Below, piece by piece: positions 18,819-29,464 of a DNA stretch of 64,000 bases. The notes beneath the pieces were generated by a model, which was not told the origin of the DNA, searched no databases, and saw nothing but the letters and a program-made list of their open reading frames with translations. This DNA is from Planctomycetota bacterium (lineage in GTDB: Bacteria > Planctomycetota > Planctomycetia > Planctomycetales > Planctomycetaceae): contig QWPB01000024.1 in NCBI GenBank assembly GCA_003671275.1, positions 1 to 64,000 of the forward strand. Direction: 5' to 3'. The position numbers and the translations under genes were made by a program. How positions within the stretch are numbered: the first letter of the stretch is position 1; each line of letters begins with the position of its first letter.

Positions 18819-20381
18819 ATGAAGAGCCTGGTCTATCGGACGTTTTTGTGGGGCGTGACCGCTGTGGCCATTTGGCCTGCGGGAGTCTCCGCGGAAGATT
18901 TGCAGACGCAGGAATTGCTGGAGCGACTCGAACGCGCTGAGGCCCGCCTGCAACAACTGGAGGCCACTCCGGCCACGTCCACGCTGGGCCGGACCGAACC
19001 AGTGCTGTTCGATGATGGGACCGAGTCCGATTCGCTGACGGAGCAGTTACGGGCCATTCAAAGTGAAAATGAAGCCCTGAAGGCCGAGCAGCAAGTCCTG
19101 GGGAAGAAGTTCGCCGACCTGTCCAAGGCTCACGACAAGTTCTCGGCGGATACTCTGAAGGGCAAAGGGGTCGTGATCCCTGGGGCTCCCGAAGCCACGA
19201 TGAAGATCAATGCCCGCGTGCATGCGGACTGGTGGGCCTTTCCGCAGGCTGATTCTGGCGCTGCCGCGTTGGAGGGAACTCCGGCAGTCCCACTCGATCC
19301 AGAAGATCGAATCGGGCTTCGCCGAGTGCGGTTCACCATGCGTGGAGACATCAATGATAACATGGCTTATCGCTTCGATGTGGAAGTCGCCGACCCGCGT
19401 GACTTCGAATGGCGCGATGCCTTCTTGTCGTTCAAGAACCTGCCAAATAATCAGGAGATAGTCGTCGGACATCAAAAGAGACCCTATGGCTGGGACCATC
19501 TGAATAGTTCCAATGACAACATTTTCATGGAACGTCCCGTCGTCATTGACTTCGTGAACGGAGATGCGCGTCGTCTGGGTATTCAGGTCAACGGATATAC
19601 CAACGACGAGAGCTGGAACTGGCATTACGGCCTGTTCAATGGAGACAATGTTCAGGACAGTGATCCCTTCTATGTGGGGGACCATATGCAGATGGAGGTG
19701 GCCGCACGCCTTGCGAATACTTGGTGGTATGACGAGGAATCGGATGGCCGGGGATGGGGTCACTGGGGAATTGCGGGAGCCGTCGCTCATCCGGATGGTG
19801 ATCATCCGAATAATACGGCTCGATTCGCCACTCGGCCCGAGGCCCGAACCACCGATCGCTGGATCGATACCAAAGTGATTGCCGGGGCTCAGTCATATGA
19901 AGTGCTGGCACTCGAAAATGTGTTCAATGCGGGGCCGTTTCATGCGGCTGCCGAAGCGCAACATATCTTTCTTCAGCGAGATGGCGGTGAGGATCTGCAC
20001 TTCTGGGGAGCCTACGGCGAAGTGGCCTACATGCTGACCGGCGAGCATATGCAGTGGAACCGCAAGACCGGTTCTTTGGGCAGTGTGCAGCCGTTCGAAA
20101 ACTTTTTCCTGGTCGATCGGATGTCCGGCGGGACCGGTAGCGGCTGGGGAGCCTGGCAAGTGGCGGCCCGCTACTCGTTCATGGATGCCAGCGATGAGAA
20201 CGTGCTGGGAGGGGAAGCCAACAGCGTCACACTCGGACTCGTCTGGTACTTCAATCAGAATGCCAAGATGCAGTTCAATTATGTTCACGGGATCATTGGA
20301 AACAGTGCGGATCTGAACACCGCCGGGACGGGCGACGCGAACTACGACATGCTGGGCATGCGTTGTCTGGTCTTCTTCTAG
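18819..20381 (+). CDS. Outer-membrane porin, OprO/OprP (phosphate-selective) family
   Basis: Signal peptide, N-terminal coiled coil (LLERLERAEARLQQLE), then alternating beta-strand pattern; MQFNYVHGIIGN...MLGMRCLVFF aromatic C-terminus. Confidence 0.8.
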   Translation: MKSLVYRTFLWGVTAVAIWPAGVSAEDLQTQELLERLERAEARLQQLEATPATSTLGRTEPVLFDDGTESDSLTEQLRAIQSENEALKAEQQVLGKKFADLSKAHDKFSADTLKGKGVVIPGAPEATMKINARVHADWWAFPQADSGAAALEGTPAVPLDPEDRIGLRRVRFTMRGDINDNMAYRFDVEVADPRDFEWRDAFLSFKNLPNNQEIVVGHQKRPYGWDHLNSSNDNIFMERPVVIDFVNGDARRLGIQVNGYTNDESWNWHYGLFNGDNVQDSDPFYVGDHMQMEVAARLANTWWYDEESDGRGWGHWGIAGAVAHPDGDHPNNTARFATRPEARTTDRWIDTKVIAGAQSYEVLALENVFNAGPFHAAAEAQHIFLQRDGGEDLHFWGAYGEVAYMLTGEHMQWNRKTGSLGSVQPFENFFLVDRMSGGTGSGWGAWQVAARYSFMDASDENVLGGEANSVTLGLVWYFNQNAKMQFNYVHGIIGNSADLNTAGTGDANYDMLGMRCLVFF

Positions 20382-20443
20382 GCCGCTGTCGATTGGTCGC
20401 CGTTCCGTCTTCCTCACCCGCCCGCCACTGCTTCTCTCGACTC

Positions 20444-20857
20444 ATGAAGGTGTTTTCCATGTCTCGATTTTCCATCAGCGTTGCCCTGTTTTCGGTGGCC
20501 GTTTTGAGTAACACCGTGCAGGCCGGTCTCTTCTGCGAGGAGGGGAACTGCAAGCCCGCCTGTGGCTGCGAAGTCATGTGGGGGTGCTGCCCGACCTATG
20601 AGACGGTGAAGGTTGAGAAGTCGGGCTTCGAGGTCGAGTGCGAGCAGATCTGCGTTCCCAAGGTCCGCCTGCCGTGGGCTGACCCGTGCGAGCCACGTTG
20701 TGCCTTTGTCGTGTGTGTGAACAAACTGAAAAAGGTCAAAAAGGACGATGGCGAGAAGTGCGTTATCAAGTGGGAAGCCAAGCCGTTCTGTGCCCACTGC
20801 CAGAAACCAGTGAACTACAACTGCCCGACGAATATTTGTGCTCCCGTGGCGGAATAA
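20444..20857 (+). CDS. Secreted cysteine-rich small protein
   Basis: Signal peptide (MSRFSISVALFSVAVLSNTVQA; ATG 20444 or 20459) followed by 16 Cys in about 110 aa. Confidence 0.75.
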   Translation: MKVFSMSRFSISVALFSVAVLSNTVQAGLFCEEGNCKPACGCEVMWGCCPTYETVKVEKSGFEVECEQICVPKVRLPWADPCEPRCAFVVCVNKLKKVKKDDGEKCVIKWEAKPFCAHCQKPVNYNCPTNICAPVAE

Positions 20858-20918
20858 CGCCGGGGCTGGCATCCGCTTCGACAGCGGGACCGGCAAAAGG
20901 ATCTGTTCGGGATCAATC

Positions 20919-20965
20919 ATCGCCCCGTGTCGAGTTCGACGCGGGGCGATCTCGTTTGTGATTTT
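20919..20965 (+). terminator. Intrinsic terminator-like hairpin
   Basis: ATCGCCCCGTGTCGA-GT-TCGACGCGGGGCGAT (14/15 stem) followed by a T-rich stretch. Confidence 0.65.
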
Positions 20966-20987
20966 CGGGAAGCTGTCCGTGCGGAGC

Positions 20988-21236
20988 CTACTTCGCCGAT
21001 GTTTGCTTCGATTTTTTCGTGGTGACTTTGTAGACCGCCCCGGTTTTGTCGTACGTGGTCCACTCGCCGACCGGTTCTCCCCCGGCAAAGGTTCCCGATC
21101 GCAGCTGGGTTCCATCCTTGCGGAACCATTCCCAGTAGCCGTCCATGACGCCGTCGATCATGGGCCCGCGGGCCCAGAGAGAACCGTCCTTATGGTACAG
21201 GATGTGCAGGTTTGACGAGTTTTTTCGGGTTGGCAT
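20988..21236 (-). CDS. Small MORN-like (toxin-antitoxin YwqK/MORN variant) repeat protein
   Basis: 82 aa: [61 protein letters not shown]_2-type repeats. ATG at 21236; the longer ORF to 22298 is a shadow of lysA. Confidence 0.8.
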   Translation of the reverse strand: MPTRKNSSNLHILYHKDGSLWARGPMIDGVMDGYWEWFRKDGTQLRSGTFAGGEPVGEWTTYDKTGAVYKVTTKKSKQTSAK

Positions 21237-21338
21237 CGATCGTCTCCAGGGAGGATGATTCCCGTGCGAACCAGAAACGATAGAATTTGTCTCCCCGTCT
21301 GGGTAGACCCAGCGTGTCAGAACTCTGCTGAGATTGTG

Positions 21339-22616
21339 ATGAACCCTTTCGAATACCGTGCCGGTGAGCTGTGCTGTGAGAATGTTCGCGTGGCCGATAT
21401 CGCTGAGCGATTCGGGACGCCGGTCTGGATTTACTCCAAGGCGAAATTGCTGCATGAGCTGCAATCGGTGCGGGCCGCATTTTCCGCGGTCGATCCGGTG
21501 ATCTGCTACTCGGTCAAAGCAAATTCGAACCTGTCGATCCTCAAGCTGCTGAACGAGGCGGGGAGTTCGTTTGATGTGGTGTCGGGCGGTGAACTGTTTC
21601 GCGTGAAGCGGGCCGGGGCTGACACGACTCGCGTGGTGTTTGCGGGGGTTGGGAAAACCGATGCGGAGATCCGCCAGGGACTCGAAGACAACATCCTGAT
21701 GTTCAACGTCGAGAGCGAAGCGGAACTCGACGCGATCTCGGCGGTCGCCCAGTCGATGAACCGCGTGGCTCCGGTGGCGATGCGGCTGAACCCCGACATC
21801 GACGGCAAGACGCACGCCAAAACCACGACCGGGAAGAAAGGGAACAAGTTCGGAATGGACATCGAACGGCACAACGAACTGGCTGCCAAAGTGCTGGCCG
21901 ATCCCCACCTGGAGCTGCGGGGAATTCACATGCATATCGGGTCGCCCATCATGACGACCGACCCGTATCTGCAGGCGGCGAAAAAGGCGACGGATGTCGT
22001 GCGTGAATTGCGGTCCCGTGGTCATAAGACCAACTGGATCAACCTCGGTGGTGGTTTTGGCCTGAGCTATCGCGGCAACGAAGCGCCCCCCGCCAGTGAG
22101 TACGCCCGGGTGATTGTCCCGCTCGTTCAGGAAGCCGGGTGCCGGTTGGCTCTGGAACCGGGCCGCTCCATCGTTGGAAATGCCTGTGTGCTGATCAGTC
22201 AGGTGATCTACACGAAGCGCGAGGGCGGCAAGCTGTTCGTCATTCAGGATGCTGCGATGAACGATCTGGTTCGTCCCGCGATGTATGACGCATTTCATCG
22301 TTTGTGGCCGGTCCAGCCGCGAGTGACCCCTCCGACCGATTACGAGGCCGAGTCGATTCCCGGCTGTGAGACAACCGACATTGTCGGGCCGGTCTGTGAA
22401 TCGAGTGACTATCTGGCCCAGAAGCGGGCCTTTCCGCCGGTGAACCGGGGTGAGTTGATTTGCACGTTCAGTGCTGGGGCCTATGGCATGGCCATGAGCA
22501 GCAACTACAACTCACGTCCCCGGGCTGCCGAAATTCTGGTTGATGGCGACAGCGTTTCGGTCATTCGCGAGCGGGAGACCTACGAGGATCTTGTCCGCAG
22601 TGAACTGACCGACTAA
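21339..22616 (+). CDS. lysA: Diaminopimelate decarboxylase
   Basis: [86 protein letters not shown]. Confidence 0.95.
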   Translation: MNPFEYRAGELCCENVRVADIAERFGTPVWIYSKAKLLHELQSVRAAFSAVDPVICYSVKANSNLSILKLLNEAGSSFDVVSGGELFRVKRAGADTTRVVFAGVGKTDAEIRQGLEDNILMFNVESEAELDAISAVAQSMNRVAPVAMRLNPDIDGKTHAKTTTGKKGNKFGMDIERHNELAAKVLADPHLELRGIHMHIGSPIMTTDPYLQAAKKATDVVRELRSRGHKTNWINLGGGFGLSYRGNEAPPASEYARVIVPLVQEAGCRLALEPGRSIVGNACVLISQVIYTKREGGKLFVIQDAAMNDLVRPAMYDAFHRLWPVQPRVTPPTDYEAESIPGCETTDIVGPVCESSDYLAQKRAFPPVNRGELICTFSAGAYGMAMSSNYNSRPRAAEILVDGDSVSVIRERETYEDLVRSELTD

Positions 22617-22683
22617 TCACACCACATGACGAATCGCCACCAAGCCCGCAGCTCATTCTCACGTGAGTTGCGGGCATTGTCGT

Positions 22684-25600
22684 TCACTCGACTTTCAGCA
22701 GATACTCCCACACGGCGTCGAACTGCTTGGAAGCATCGCCTTCGAGGATCTGCGTGACCTTGGTCGTCTTCCCGTCCGCAGCCAGTTTGGGCATGCGTGT
22801 CCCGATGTCGTAACGCGGCGGGTCGAGAACCCAGCGGCGATAGAAATCGTACCGCATCCGCTCCTTGGTCATCGTGAAGTTGATGCCGGGCGCGAGCAGC
22901 GTCTTCTCGTCCCCCGTCGGTGGCTGATTCCCCAGCGCGTGACACTGGCGACAATCGAGGGCGTCCTTCTGGATCAGTCGGGCACCCAGTTCGAGCCCCT
23001 GATGGAGGGGAGCGGGAGCCATCGGAACTCGGTCGAGGACTCCGTGCTGTGCAGCGATCCCGGCCGCGAGCGTCTCGGCATAGGCCGGGAACGCGGGCAT
23101 CCGCGCCTTCAGCCACGGGCGTGGGCGCTCGGCGACCTCACCCTTCAAGAGCTTCGCCACCCAGGCCTCGTGCAACTTCTCTCCCGTCCAAGTCAGCTGG
23201 GGGAGCGTCTCGGGAGCCAGACCGCTTTCGCTCTCTTCGGTGATCAGTTCAGCACGCGGGCTGTTGATCGAATCGCGCACGTGACAAGCGGCACAGTTCA
23301 GCCGCTTCAGCAACACCTCGGCCCGCTCGGGGAGTGATTCGGGCGAGGTCGCAAAGCCCGGAGCCTGCAGGAAGGCGGCGAGGGCCTTCCGCTGTGCAGC
23401 CGTGAGCAGATACCGAGGGGCAGACGCCGGAACAGCGTCCGCCAGACACCCCTTGTCGAGGTCACGGAACGACAGCGCGGGTCGCAGTGCGAGCGGCGAC
23501 TCGGCCGCGCCCGGTTTGCCGTGGCAGGCGGCGCAGCCCTTGGCGTCGTACAGCTTGGCTCCGCGGGTGGCATCGCCAGCGAGCGGCTTTGCGGATGCTG
23601 GCTGGGCCTCGCCGAGCAGCCGCTTCGCGAGCGCCGTGGCCTCCTCGCTGGAGAGCTTGAAGTCCGGCATCCGGGCGGTGCGGTGATACTTGTGAGGAGA
23701 CTTCAGGTACTCGGCGAGCCCGTCCGCGTGATACTTCTTTGCCACATGCTCCAGGGACCGACGGTTGCGACCAACTTCGGGGCCGCTCAACAGCGCGTCA
23801 GCTTTCAGTGTGTGGCAGCCGATGCAGCCGAGGTTCTCAAAGAGGGTCTGGCCACTGAGAGCAGTGTCCGGGGCCTGACGGACTCCGGCTCCCCCGTCTG
23901 TTGGCGGGAATAGATAGGCCAGTATGTCCTCGACGGATTGCTGATCCTCGGCGCTCTTGGCATCAAACAGCTGGGGCATCGTCCGCTTGGTCGCGGACCA
24001 AATCTTTGCCAGTGCTTCCTGCTCCGCAGGGGGGCTTTCGCTGGGGACAGGTCGCAGCAAGTGTCCTCGCACCCAGTCGCTGTTCAAACGATTCCCCAAG
24101 TCAGTCAGCAGTCGTCCTTGCGTCAGGTCCGTAGTCCACTGGGCGGCGTCTCGCGGATGAACCCCCTCGGGTGCTGAGTGACATCGCACGCACTTGAGCG
24201 TATCGAACAGATCGCGCCCCTCGCGCCGCAGCTGGGACATGTCGAGGGCTTTGTTGTGCTCATGGAACAACACAGTCGGAGGGATCGCCTCTTCGCCGAA
24301 TCCAGGGCCCGACCAGAGGACACGCATCTGCGGACCGATTCCCTCCTTCTCATCCGAGGGCCGGGGATCGGTTTGTTCGATCACCAGTTTGTTGTACCCC
24401 GCATGCAATGGGATGGTGACCTCGTCCGAGACGGGCAGGTCGTGCTTCTTCCGCAGCTCGCGATGATCGTTGATACGCAGCCGCACATCGCCGGTGCCCG
24501 TGATCCGGAACTTGTAGTTGCCACGCTCCGGGGCCTTGAGGAACCCCTGGAACAGGATCAGCGCCGGTCCCGGCTTGACCCATGGTGAGTGAGGCACGCC
24601 CGGCGGGAACGAGCTGGCGGCCATGCGGGCGATGGTCGAGTCCTGTTCCTCGCCATGAATGAACCGCTGTTCCAGACCCGGTCGCAGCCGTTCCAGGACT
24701 CCGGGTGGCAGTTCGCCGGGGGCAGCCCGCCGGACGATCTGGGTATCGGGGATCCGTTCCTCCGGAACGCGATGCAGTGTGTAGGCGATCGTGCTGCGAA
24801 CCGGCTCTTCCTGATTCGCGAGGTTCAGCGTGAACCGTACCTGCAGCTGGCAGCAGGGCTGAACATTGTCGACTTCCAGAAACACAGTCCGCTGGTCGAG
24901 CTTGGTCGCGGACTTCACTGGCCACTCGTCGCGGCCTTGCTCGTTGGGGTTCGTCAGTTTGTAGTCGGCTGAGCCGTAGACTTGCGAGTATTTGTAGTTC
25001 CAGGCCTCGACGGTGTAGTTCCCCTGGTCTTCGACATCGTTTCCGAGGAAGCCGGGGAAGGTAATCGCCAGTCCGTTCTTGTAAGTCTTCACCGCAGTCG
25101 GCAGGTACGGTTGTTTGCCGGTAAACCGCACTCGGTGCAGGCAGCCATCCTGCGTCGCCGAGGTGGTCCAGCCGCGGAGTCCGGTCACGTAGAGCTGTCC
25201 GTCGTGCGGACTGAACTTGCCTCGGCAGGCTCCGGAGTCGAACAGCAGCGGGAACGGGATCGTGCCTCCCTGCAGAACCGACTCGCCGTTGGGTCCCGAG
25301 ACGCGCTCCTGCAGGACCTGCATCATCGTGCACTGGCCATACGAGAAGTGCAGCATCGTCCCACGCGGCAGTCCCCAGCGGTCGCTGTCGACCCAGACTT
25401 CGCCGCCGCTGCTGTTGTCGGTCCGTCGCGGGATGTACGTGAACGGAGCTTCGACCCCCACAGTCTTCAGCGGGTCATGCAGCGCAATCAGTGGCTGTTC
25501 GAGTTTGTGCGGTGGCAGCGGACCGGGGTAACCGAAGTGGTCGCCCTTCTGAATGTCGAAGATCCCGGTGGCGGGGGTCCATTCCCCTTCCTGAGGAGAG

Positions 25601-28600
25601 GCGGACAACTCGCCGTTCGGACCGAGGCCCATTCCGTTCGGATTCCGCAGCCCGGTGCCGACGACCTCCAGCTTCTGACCATCGGGCGAAATGCGGACGG
25701 CTCCCTGCTTCGCGTGCAGGAAGTAGAACCAGCCGTCCCTGTCAGCTTCCAGGCAGGTCACATAGTCATGCCCGCCGGCTGAGGTGTCGTAGAGATTTGA
25801 GAAACATTCGTAGCTGTCAGCTTCACCGTCGTTGTTGAGGTCCTTAAGCCGCGTGATCTGATCGCGACCGAGGACATAAACATCGCCATTCAGGACCTTC
25901 AGCCCCAGTGGCTGGAACAGCCCGGTGGCGTACCGCTTCCAGGTCAGCTCCTTCAGTGCCCCGTCGATGCCGGACACGCGCCACACATCGCCGTGGACCG
26001 TACTGATAAAAGCGGTCTGCAGCGGATCGATCCCACCTCCGACCGGCCCTGCGGGCGGGAAGTCGACGCCGGTCGTGAAGAACAGGGCCTTGTACGGGTT
26101 GTCGAATGGGATCGCGATCGTGTCGAGAACGTAAGGATGCGGCCCCGTGAACCCGGTGGAACCTTTGGTCACGATCTTCTCGTTCCAGCGGGCGGGCCCG
26201 GGCTGTGTGAGGTCCGCCAGTGACTCGGTTTTGATGCTGGGCAGGAGCTTCACGAGTGCGGGGGCGTCGTCTTCGAAGCTGATTGAATAGAGCAGCTTGA
26301 ATCGCACCGGCTTATCACGGGCCGGAAGAGCGAGATGTCCACCCTTGTCGGTGACACCCAGCTCGTGCGGCATCTGTTCGGACAGGAGTACCACACGGCG
26401 TATGAGAGCTCCGTCCTTGAGCTTCAATGAACCACGCTGTTCGATGACCTCGAACACAGCCCCCGCCGGCAGCAGGCTCAACGTCAACGGTCCTCCCGCT
26501 GCGACTTCAAACTGTCGCGAGAAGACTCCCTCCGCTTCGCGCCAGGGAGACTCCTGCACGAGTGTGTCGTTGACGTTGTACTCCAGCACCACGCGCGGAT
26601 GGTGCGAGACCATGCGGCGGTACTGCACCTTGGCATCACCCCACATCGGAGCTTCGGGAAGCGCCATCTGCAGCGTCCCATTTGGCTGCGGAGAGGCAAT
26701 GATCCCGTACCGGGCCGGGTCAAACTTCAGGAACCCGCCGGTCCAGATCGCCCGCAGCCCGCAATGCTGCGTGTCGTAGCAGAGGGTCGCCTGCTGCTCG
26801 TCGCCGACGCGGATCGACAGCCCTTTCTTCACCGGGCCATTCGGCAGCGAGACAATACTGGCCAGCCAGCGGCCGATCTCCGACTCCTGCCAGCGGCCAT
26901 CGACCGAGTTCTTCTCAGTCCAGTCGAACCCGACCTGCTCCTTGCCCCAGTGGTTCTGCTCAGTCTTGGGGGCCGATGCCACGGGTGGCGCTTCGGCGAA
27001 GGCATCGAGCTTGCGCTTACACTCATCCGGCGATTTCCCGCCGCTCAGCTTGTCGAAGTGCCACAGCCCCAGCGTCGTGGCCAGCTGGCGTTCATCGAGA
27101 GCCGGGGCCTCTGCGGGCTGTTCCGTGAACTCGCGCACCCCGCGCGTGAACCGCAGCTCGTCAATCAACCCCGCGCAGCCGATCCCGCCTTCGACCAGTT
27201 GACCAATCGCAATCGGCCCCGCCTCAGCGGGCTTCGACTCCGGCAGTGCCTTGTCGAGCGCCGCCTTCCCGTCCACATACAGACGGAGTCTGCCCGGTTC
27301 GAACGCCATGGCGACATGATGCCACTGGCCATCGGCGATATCGACATTGGTCCGGTAATCGCCACCCCGTCCCGGCATATAGACCGCAAAGTGCCCGGCC
27401 CCCGCGTGCGAGTACATCTCCCAGTGCGTCGCGGACGACTTCGGCTCGCTGGCGACCAGGATGTTGAACCCGGTCTTCGAGGTCAGCTTCGTCCAGCAGT
27501 CGACCGTGACAGCTGCGTTGCGATGCTCGGCATGAGCCGCGAAGTAGGCTCCGCCCTGAGCTGCGTCGAGGGCCTTGCCGAACTTGCCATCGGCCAGTGT
27601 GAGCTTGCCAGTGGCCTTGGGGGCAGGCGGGGCCGCTGCAGCTTTGGCCTCTGCCGGTTTCGGAGCGGGTGGGGCTCCATCGGCGGTGAAGGCGATCACC
27701 TTGCGTTTCGCGGCCCACGCCACTGCGCGCCTTAGCATCTCATTGGCTTCGAACGCTTCATACGTCCGCTCGCTGTGTCCGAGCAGCGTCTGGAAGATGC
27801 GTCCTTGTCCGTACTGATAGACCCAGGCCAGCGGCTCATCACGTTTGGTGACCTGGGAGTGGGCCTTGATCAGCGGCTCGATTGGCTCTGCTCCGTCCTG
27901 CTTGAAATACAGCTCATCGACGATGGGGAATCCCTTGAGTCCAGCGGTGATCTCGTGCTTCGCTTCGGTCAGTGCGACCTCGAATGGGCCGTACGCGTCG
28001 TGACCGCTTTGGGCCTCGTCCTTGCCGTGGTGATTCCAGACGCGGCGGACGATCTTGCGATACTCGGGCCAGTCGGACTCACCGGCCATTGGCAGCGAGA
28101 AGTTCCAGGCTCCATTCGCGAAGTGGACGATCACCAGCCCTCCGCCGTCCTGCAGGAAGTCCATGAACTCCTGCTTGGCCTTCGGCGACAAGCTCTTCGG
28201 GTCGTGCCAGTTGGCATAGCTGTTGAGCAGCACCACATCGTTGACCTGGATCTGCTTCGAGAACGCCGTCTCCGGGTCGGTGCTGACCGAGACCTTCACG
28301 CGCGGGTCGAGTTCGAGCTGGGCCTTGATGACGGGAGTTGTCTTCTCCCAGTTGTGCCACTTGTGAGCCTCGTTCCCCGTGATCAGCAGCACGCGGATCG
28401 GCTGGTCCTCCAGCTTGGCCTTCTCGGTTCCCGTCGTTCCGGAGAGGGCGGCTGTGATCTCCTGATGGGTGAAGTATCGGGCCTGGACGCCGCCCTCGGG
28501 GACTTCGATTTTGGCGGTCCAGGCGAGGGCGTTGAGGATCAGCGTGCGAAACTCGGCGACCTCCCAGTTGGCGTAAAAGTGCCCACAAGTGGTGCCGAAA

Positions 28601-29361
28601 CCGCGTCCGCCGTTGATCCGAGTCTTGGCCCAGGCGACGACTTTGCCATCCGGCTCGCGACCGGGAAGGACCGGCACGCTGAGCAGCGGAGAGGCAGTCT
28701 TGACCGTGGCACGATCGGCTCCATCGGGGAGGAACCGCAAGTTGAAGTAGAACTCCTCCTTCATCGAGAACGGCTTCACGCCGCGCGCGATCGAATGATC
28801 GGGTGAGGCGATCTCGACCGGCGTATCGTGGACCTGGATGGCGGAGTACCACTTCTTCTGCCCGTTCTCTTCCCAGTCAAAATACCCGCCGGACCAGTCG
28901 AGAATCTGTGTGGCGTACTTGTCCGGAGCAAACGTCGAGAAGTGAAACGTACAGAACCCGCATCCTCGGTCGATCTGTTTCTGCACCTGGGCCAGATGCT
29001 CATCCGACGCGAAGTGCGGAGCCTCGGAGTACAGATCTCCATCCCGCCCGTCCGAGATCACCATGATCGTATCGGCGTCATCGAGCGTGGCTGGGTCTTG
29101 CGGCCAGCCGTCCAGGTGGTACTCAACACGCACCTGGTCCGTGATGTTCGACTGATCGAGCATCACCTTGAGCAGCTTGACACTCCACGGGTAATCGTGA
29201 ATGCCGTTGCCGACCGGCCCGTGGCTTTTCGGACCGGCGATGAGGACGATCTTCCGGAAGGCTTCTTCCGCTTGCAGTTGCAGCGCACAGCCGATCCACC
29301 ACAAAAACAGTGCGGTCCCGATTCGCAGCATGAAGCCCTCTCCCCCAGCGGATATGCTCAT
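22684..29361 (-). CDS. Giant multidomain protein: two ThuA-like domains, LamG-like, dehydrogenase/NHL-like, PA14-like and multiple cytochrome c modules
   Basis: 2225 aa (alternative start 29331); ThuA-like VLIAGPKSHGPVGNG and VLLITGNEAHKWHNWEKT; five CxxCH motifs at about 24178-24192, 23812-23826, 23521-23535, 23281-23295 and 22939-22953 (minus strand). Confidence 0.9.
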   Translation of the reverse strand: MSISAGGEGFMLRIGTALFLWWIGCALQLQAEEAFRKIVLIAGPKSHGPVGNGIHDYPWSVKLLKVMLDQSNITDQVRVEYHLDGWPQDPATLDDADTIMVISDGRDGDLYSEAPHFASDEHLAQVQKQIDRGCGFCTFHFSTFAPDKYATQILDWSGGYFDWEENGQKKWYSAIQVHDTPVEIASPDHSIARGVKPFSMKEEFYFNLRFLPDGADRATVKTASPLLSVPVLPGREPDGKVVAWAKTRINGGRGFGTTCGHFYANWEVAEFRTLILNALAWTAKIEVPEGGVQARYFTHQEITAALSGTTGTEKAKLEDQPIRVLLITGNEAHKWHNWEKTTPVIKAQLELDPRVKVSVSTDPETAFSKQIQVNDVVLLNSYANWHDPKSLSPKAKQEFMDFLQDGGGLVIVHFANGAWNFSLPMAGESDWPEYRKIVRRVWNHHGKDEAQSGHDAYGPFEVALTEAKHEITAGLKGFPIVDELYFKQDGAEPIEPLIKAHSQVTKRDEPLAWVYQYGQGRIFQTLLGHSERTYEAFEANEMLRRAVAWAAKRKVIAFTADGAPPAPKPAEAKAAAAPPAPKATGKLTLADGKFGKALDAAQGGAYFAAHAEHRNAAVTVDCWTKLTSKTGFNILVASEPKSSATHWEMYSHAGAGHFAVYMPGRGGDYRTNVDIADGQWHHVAMAFEPGRLRLYVDGKAALDKALPESKPAEAGPIAIGQLVEGGIGCAGLIDELRFTRGVREFTEQPAEAPALDERQLATTLGLWHFDKLSGGKSPDECKRKLDAFAEAPPVASAPKTEQNHWGKEQVGFDWTEKNSVDGRWQESEIGRWLASIVSLPNGPVKKGLSIRVGDEQQATLCYDTQHCGLRAIWTGGFLKFDPARYGIIASPQPNGTLQMALPEAPMWGDAKVQYRRMVSHHPRVVLEYNVNDTLVQESPWREAEGVFSRQFEVAAGGPLTLSLLPAGAVFEVIEQRGSLKLKDGALIRRVVLLSEQMPHELGVTDKGGHLALPARDKPVRFKLLYSISFEDDAPALVKLLPSIKTESLADLTQPGPARWNEKIVTKGSTGFTGPHPYVLDTIAIPFDNPYKALFFTTGVDFPPAGPVGGGIDPLQTAFISTVHGDVWRVSGIDGALKELTWKRYATGLFQPLGLKVLNGDVYVLGRDQITRLKDLNNDGEADSYECFSNLYDTSAGGHDYVTCLEADRDGWFYFLHAKQGAVRISPDGQKLEVVGTGLRNPNGMGLGPNGELSASPQEGEWTPATGIFDIQKGDHFGYPGPLPPHKLEQPLIALHDPLKTVGVEAPFTYIPRRTDNSSGGEVWVDSDRWGLPRGTMLHFSYGQCTMMQVLQERVSGPNGESVLQGGTIPFPLLFDSGACRGKFSPHDGQLYVTGLRGWTTSATQDGCLHRVRFTGKQPYLPTAVKTYKNGLAITFPGFLGNDVEDQGNYTVEAWNYKYSQVYGSADYKLTNPNEQGRDEWPVKSATKLDQRTVFLEVDNVQPCCQLQVRFTLNLANQEEPVRSTIAYTLHRVPEERIPDTQIVRRAAPGELPPGVLERLRPGLEQRFIHGEEQDSTIARMAASSFPPGVPHSPWVKPGPALILFQGFLKAPERGNYKFRITGTGDVRLRINDHRELRKKHDLPVSDEVTIPLHAGYNKLVIEQTDPRPSDEKEGIGPQMRVLWSGPGFGEEAIPPTVLFHEHNKALDMSQLRREGRDLFDTLKCVRCHSAPEGVHPRDAAQWTTDLTQGRLLTDLGNRLNSDWVRGHLLRPVPSESPPAEQEALAKIWSATKRTMPQLFDAKSAEDQQSVEDILAYLFPPTDGGAGVRQAPDTALSGQTLFENLGCIGCHTLKADALLSGPEVGRNRRSLEHVAKKYHADGLAEYLKSPHKYHRTARMPDFKLSSEEATALAKRLLGEAQPASAKPLAGDATRGAKLYDAKGCAACHGKPGAAESPLALRPALSFRDLDKGCLADAVPASAPRYLLTAAQRKALAAFLQAPGFATSPESLPERAEVLLKRLNCAACHVRDSINSPRAELITEESESGLAPETLPQLTWTGEKLHEAWVAKLLKGEVAERPRPWLKARMPAFPAYAETLAAGIAAQHGVLDRVPMAPAPLHQGLELGARLIQKDALDCRQCHALGNQPPTGDEKTLLAPGINFTMTKERMRYDFYRRWVLDPPRYDIGTRMPKLAADGKTTKVTQILEGDASKQFDAVWEYLLKVE

Positions 29362-29464
29362 CGCGAGACCAGCTGCAATGATCGATCGAGATCAGCCAAG
29401 GCTCGCACTCAGATCGTATGGTGCCCGACGCATCCACACAATCCGCGGCGATCCGGGAGGATTA

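Noticed and set aside
16856-20381. Genomic island boundary around the cassette
   Set aside because: No integrase, tRNA attachment site or GC shift detectable by eye; the neighbouring genes look like ordinary planctomycete genes.
21237-22298. N-terminal extension of the minus-strand MORN ORF (436 aa)
   Set aside because: Antisense to lysA; only the last 82 codons (20988-21236) carry MORN-like sequence.
26599-28806. Plus-strand ORFs of 378 and 343 aa
   Set aside because: Antisense to the 2225-aa heme protein gene, whose motifs are unambiguous.
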